64,000 nucleotides of DNA from Melampsora larici-populina 98AG31. Its lineage: Eukaryota > Basidiomycota > Pucciniomycetes > Pucciniales > Melampsoraceae. Shown one piece after another: positions 60,609 to 64,000 of the stretch; the stretch's first letter is position 1; every line of letters starts with the position of its first letter. The notes beneath the pieces were generated by a model, which had not been told where the DNA came from, did no database searches, and saw only the letters and a program-made list of their open reading frames with translations. The DNA is taken from contig NW_006768779.1 in assembly GCF_000204055.1 (NCBI RefSeq), positions 899,283 through 963,282 of the forward strand, given 5' to 3'. Both the position numbers and the translations under genes were made by a program.

Positions 60609-63548
60609 CAGTCGAACCCGCGCAAATGCATAAGTTGCGGCGACAAGTTTTGCTATGCAATTTGACCAATTATTCAATTTGAGAGGTTTAGTCATAATGC
60701 ATAAATGTATGCATTATTACCATAATGCATGTAAATATGCATTATGACCACTAGAAATGGCCACGCTTTAGAAATATGGTTATATATGCAATATAACCAC
60801 AGGCAAAGACCACGCTTTAAAAAAGCATCTCGGAGCTCGTACTTGTATTGCATCAATCAGGTGTAGATATGTATGTACATTCATTTGTTTGAGAGTTTAC
60901 TTGTTTTACTCTAATCGTGTGTAGATAACTTTAGCAAGAAAAAAAGGGAAAAGGGTTTTTTTAAAAAACCAGGGAGTTACTTGAAGAAATCAGTAATGGA
61001 TGCTTGCTTTTTGTTACCAAAAAACATCTCTGACTCCAACATCTCACTGTATTTCTGTAAGTCAGAGTCTAATTTCATACCGGTAGGTGTTCCAGTTCCC
61101 TCAATATGAGCCATGATTACCGAGACAGCTGCATAGGCCTCAGCAGTGGTTGGAACTGGGTCAAGTTCAGGTTCGTTGATATTGGTTTCAATGGGATCAT
61201 TGAATTGATTGATGATATCTTCAGGAGATGGCTGTTGATATGAATGAGAGGGAGTTTCATCCTCGGGATTTAATAGTTCCGAGAGGGACATTTGATTTCT
61301 GGATGTCAGAAGGCCAACATCTTGAAGATGTTGAAGCTTGCCTTCGAGGTCCAAACCATCTGGAATCGGAAGGTTGGCTCGATCAATGTCAGGAAGCCTA
61401 TATATACATACAAAAGCAGGTTAGTGTCAGTCTGAAAAACAGGACAAAAAGACTGTACTTACTGAACATTGTCTTTGAAATCTATTATACCAGCGTGCCT
61501 CCAACAATTCTTGATTGTTTCAGGAGTGACACAATCCCAAGCCAATTTCGCAACACGCATAGCAGTAAGGATGTCGATTTCGTAGACATTCTTAGCTTCA
61601 TTATCAGCATTCAGAAGTCGGAAGGCACGGTTAAGATAACGTTTACGATAATGGCACTTGAAGGCATGGATTATTCCAGCATCGAGGGGTTGAACATGAG
61701 CTGTAAGATTTGGCCGAAAGAATTGCAGGGTGATGTTGGTGATTAGGTTGGCTGGAACCGTTGTAGTATCGAAATTGTCGAGTAACAAAAGGATCTTCCT
61801 CCCTTTGAGTCGAAGTTCTCGATCCCAAGATGAAAGCCACATCTCAAAGATGACCGAAGTCATCCATGAGGTGGTGTTGTGGTAGTAATCAATGCCAAGA
61901 TGAGATGGGGTCTTCTTATTGAAGGCTCGAGGGGATTTCCATTGACCGATGAAGGAGATGTGACGTCGATCAGTACCATCTGCGTTTGTAACGCACACCA
62001 CAGTCAAGCGAGCCTTGCTTCCTTTGACCCCAGCAGTGCTGCTGGTTGCTAAGCCACGATTGGGGGGCATCCTGATCCAATACAATAAAATAAGTTGATC
62101 AAAATTGAGATGAAACATTGGAAAAGAGAAAATAAAATAAAAGACTGGACTTACGCATAAAAAAGTCCAGTCTCATCCATATTGTAGACATCGGCTGGTT
62201 CAAACTCAGCTGTAATTTCAAGAATACGCTTCCTTTCGACTTGAACTGTCTCAGGTTTTGCTGAAGCAGCCTCGCCATGTTGTTTCATCTCGCGGAGGAT
62301 GTGTCTTGCTTTAAACGAGTCCAGCCAGCCATTGGTAAGACTGAGCCATTCAGAACTGTTGATGTTCTCAAGTCGTGCGAAGTCTTTCCACTTTTGAATG
62401 ATTTGGTCACCATCAATAAACCGACCACCCTTCTCGCATTCTCGGATCCAAGTGACGAGCAATAATTCAATCTTCGGAAATTTCACTTCGGCAATCCGTT
62501 TGGTTTGACTACTGACAGTTAAGGCTTTCTCTTGAATCTTCGCTTTGTCTTTGACCCATCGACTGGTGTTTGGCTGACTGATCGCCAAGTTGGGGTACAG
62601 AACTGAGAAATGTCAAAAGGTTGCTGTTTGGCTTTTACCATTTGCATGGTACCATTCAATGACTTCAACGCGCTGGTTGTAAGTAAGGCTTTGCTTGGCG
62701 GATGAGTGCTTTCGATTGGTCCTTTTAGATTGAATTGGTACTGAGAGCGAAGTGCGAGATTTCTTTCCAGACTTCAGTGAAACTTTTGATTCATCGTCTT
62801 TGCGTTTTTTTTGTCGGTCATCTTTTTTTCAGTAGCTGTAGTGATCTCAGATTGATAAGAAGAAATGATGGAATTCAAAGAATCGAATTGATCTGATTGG
62901 AGTTGGAAGGGGATATTATTGTCAAGATTGAGAAAGAGGTCAATGAGAATCTGTTCGGTGATTAAATTTCCGCCGTTATCAAGCCAGTGATCCTCCTCTG
63001 TAGAAAGAGCTTGTCCAGATTCTTGCAAAGATTCAAGAATCTGTCTGCGTTCTTGAGATGATTTCTTCAGATTTTCGAGTCCTTTCTTGAGTAGATGGAG
63101 TTCATGCTCTTCGGAAGTGACATGTGGGGGAAGAACTGCTGGTTTAAGGGCTGAAGCTGCAAAGTACATGATATTACCGATGCGGGTCGCATGGATGGGA
63201 TTAGAGTTTTCAAATGAAAGGGCGATAACACCCAATGAGGGTTCAGGCGTTAAACCGGGCATGATCGTAATTGAGTTGAGCTGTGAGGGATCAGAAGAAG
63301 TGTACACTTGTATGTACAGCTGCCCCAAATGATATTTTTGGATTCCAGAGCCCCGGGAACCTGGGGCCGGCCCCGGGGCTCTATGCATTACGGCCTCCAA
63401 CATCCCGTTTTTTTTGTCAAATTGCTATGCATTATTAAATTATGCAATAATTTGAAATTTGGCCCTCACCAGCTCGGTGGAACCCTAACCCTATGCAATT
63501 CGGCCGATTATGCATCTGCACGGGTATGCATTTGCGCGGGTTCGACTG
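60609..63548 (-). mobile_element. pogo/Tigger-family DNA transposon, nearly complete
   Basis: A 24-bp perfect terminal inverted repeat starting CAGTCGAACCCGCGCAAATG occurs at 60609-60632 and 63525-63548, with TA on both sides (60607-60608 and 63549-63550). Inside the ends are AT-rich ATGCATAAT/ATTATGCAT words in both orientations. It carries one transposase gene on the minus strand with two coding breaks. The perfect TIRs imply a recent insertion. An extra AACCCTAACCCTA string lies at 63481-63493. Confidence 0.88.
60977..63262 (-). pseudogene. pogo transposase (CENP-B HTH + DDE_1), frameshifted
   Basis: Exons 63262-62155, 62071-61463 and 61397-60977. An N-terminal part of about 150 residues with coiled-coil character (HELHLLKKGLENLKKSSQER) is followed by a basic stretch, a CENP-B/pogo HTH (SLTYNQRVEVIEWYHANGKS ... 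SQPNTSRWVKD), a second HTH (WIRECEKGGRFIDGDQI) and the DDE_1 domain. The acidic triad is visible: NMDETGLF, ILLLLDNFD and VQPLDAGIIHAF. The C-terminus ends QASITDFFK, a PCNA-interaction (PIP-box) pattern. Two defects: an A8 run (62805-62812) where one extra base is needed to stay in frame, and a TGA at 62613-62615 inside the HTH. Otherwise the gene is well preserved, so the breaks are recent. Confidence 0.85.
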
Positions 63549-63831
63549 TAATTGTTATGTTTGCAGACCCGAGTCCCAACAATTACAGCTGTTGTGAGAA
63601 CTATCGGTAACTTGTCATATGATATGTGTTGCGTCCGATTTTAACTCGGTGGGCAAAAACCGGTTCAAAACCCAGTTTTTGACTTAAACTTTGTTGATAC
63701 TCATGCCAGTATCTTGACAGCTGTCAAACTTCGAGTTGAACAGTCAGACCTTTGGCCTGCATGCTGCTATGTTTTTAATGGATTGTATACTTCTAAATGC
63801 TTTGAATTTCTAGCCAAACCAGTAGTCTTGC

Positions 63832-63944
63832 CACTACATGGCCGCACCCGCGGCGTTGCGCTGACCCCGGATCGACCCCCCCTTGGGTGTTGTGCGGCGT
63901 CACTGCAACCCCGCATCCGCGGGGTCAGCACTTTGCATGTAGTG
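63832..63944. mobile_element. 113-bp CACTA-like miniature element
   Basis: Ends are CACTACATG and CATGTAGTG (9-bp perfect inverted repeat starting CACTA). TGC is repeated on both flanks (63829-63831 and 63945-63947), a 3-bp duplication as in CACTA/EnSpm elements. A second inverted pair, GCTGACCCCG/CGGGGTCAGC, lies inside. It is GC-rich compared with its surroundings. Confidence 0.6.
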
Positions 63945-64000
63945 TGCTGCAGAGCACGTCGACTTCCATGTCGAGACCTATGCATAACTTGGGGTTCAAA

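Noticed and set aside
63347..63380. GC-rich palindromic patch AGCCCCGGG...CCCGGGGCT
   Set aside because: A short hair-pin within the transposon with no flanking duplication; could be chance or a regulatory patch, not a separate element.
63481..63493. Interstitial telomere-like AACCCTAACCCTA
   Set aside because: Just over two units, inside the end of the pogo element; most simply part of the transposon and not a chromosome-end scar.

Overview
The window is eukaryotic nuclear DNA from a fungus. Almost every gene I can follow is split by several short GT-AG introns, mostly 40-120 bp. The gene set is fungal: an Mcy1-type cysteine-synthase-like protein, fungal CSL, Bet5, TIM17, cytochrome P450 reductase and a protoglobin-type globin. 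Small secreted cysteine proteins, a repeated F-box family and heavy nested transposon load suggest a basidiomycete, most likely a rust (Pucciniales, Melampsora-like). That last step is inference; no marker in the window proves it. I saw no rRNA, tRNA, CRISPR array or bacterial operon.

Layout. 1-885: partial unknown gene (-), running off the left edge. 1596-13584: housekeeping block with MRM2-like rRNA 2'-O-methyltransferase (+, frameshifted), Sws1/ZSWIM7-like recombination protein (+), TRAPP subunit Bet5 (-), Mcy1-like PLP enzyme (+), gamma-glutamyltransferase (-, with a decayed copy of its 3' end beside it) and mitochondrial tRNA-modification protein MTO1 (+). 15002-21486: two predicted small secreted proteins (-) on either side of a protoglobin gene (+); the promoter of the second secreted gene is tandemly duplicated. 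23042-28959: nucleotide-sugar transporter (+), a dead Tc1-like transposon, and TIM17 (+). 30081-36184: two paralogous F-box/LRR-like genes (+), the second with a GC-AG intron.

36185-49500 is a transposon graveyard. A dead Ty3/gypsy chromovirus-type element (gag, protease, RT, RNase H, chromodomain) holds three younger non-autonomous DNA elements, each with intact terminal inverted repeats and target-site duplications. One of them carries a captured fragment of the host sterol gene ERG25. A LINE 3' fragment and a broken hAT transposase follow. 49916-58174: convergent pair of NADPH-cytochrome P450 reductase (+) and CSL transcription factor (-). 58175-64000: a possible small gene, a TA-flanked MITE, a nearly complete pogo-family transposon (24-bp perfect TIRs, TA duplication, transposase with a C-terminal PIP-box-like motif but two coding breaks), and a tiny CACTA-like element.

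The host genes are mostly unrelated single-copy functions: mitochondrial RNA and protein import (MRM2, MTO1, TIM17, Mcy1), secretory pathway (Bet5, nucleotide-sugar transport), glutathione turnover (GGT), P450 electron supply (CPR) and transcription (CSL). There is no evident metabolic cluster. Exon models come from reading frame, splice sites and family resemblance; they sum to whole codons, but no transcript data were available.
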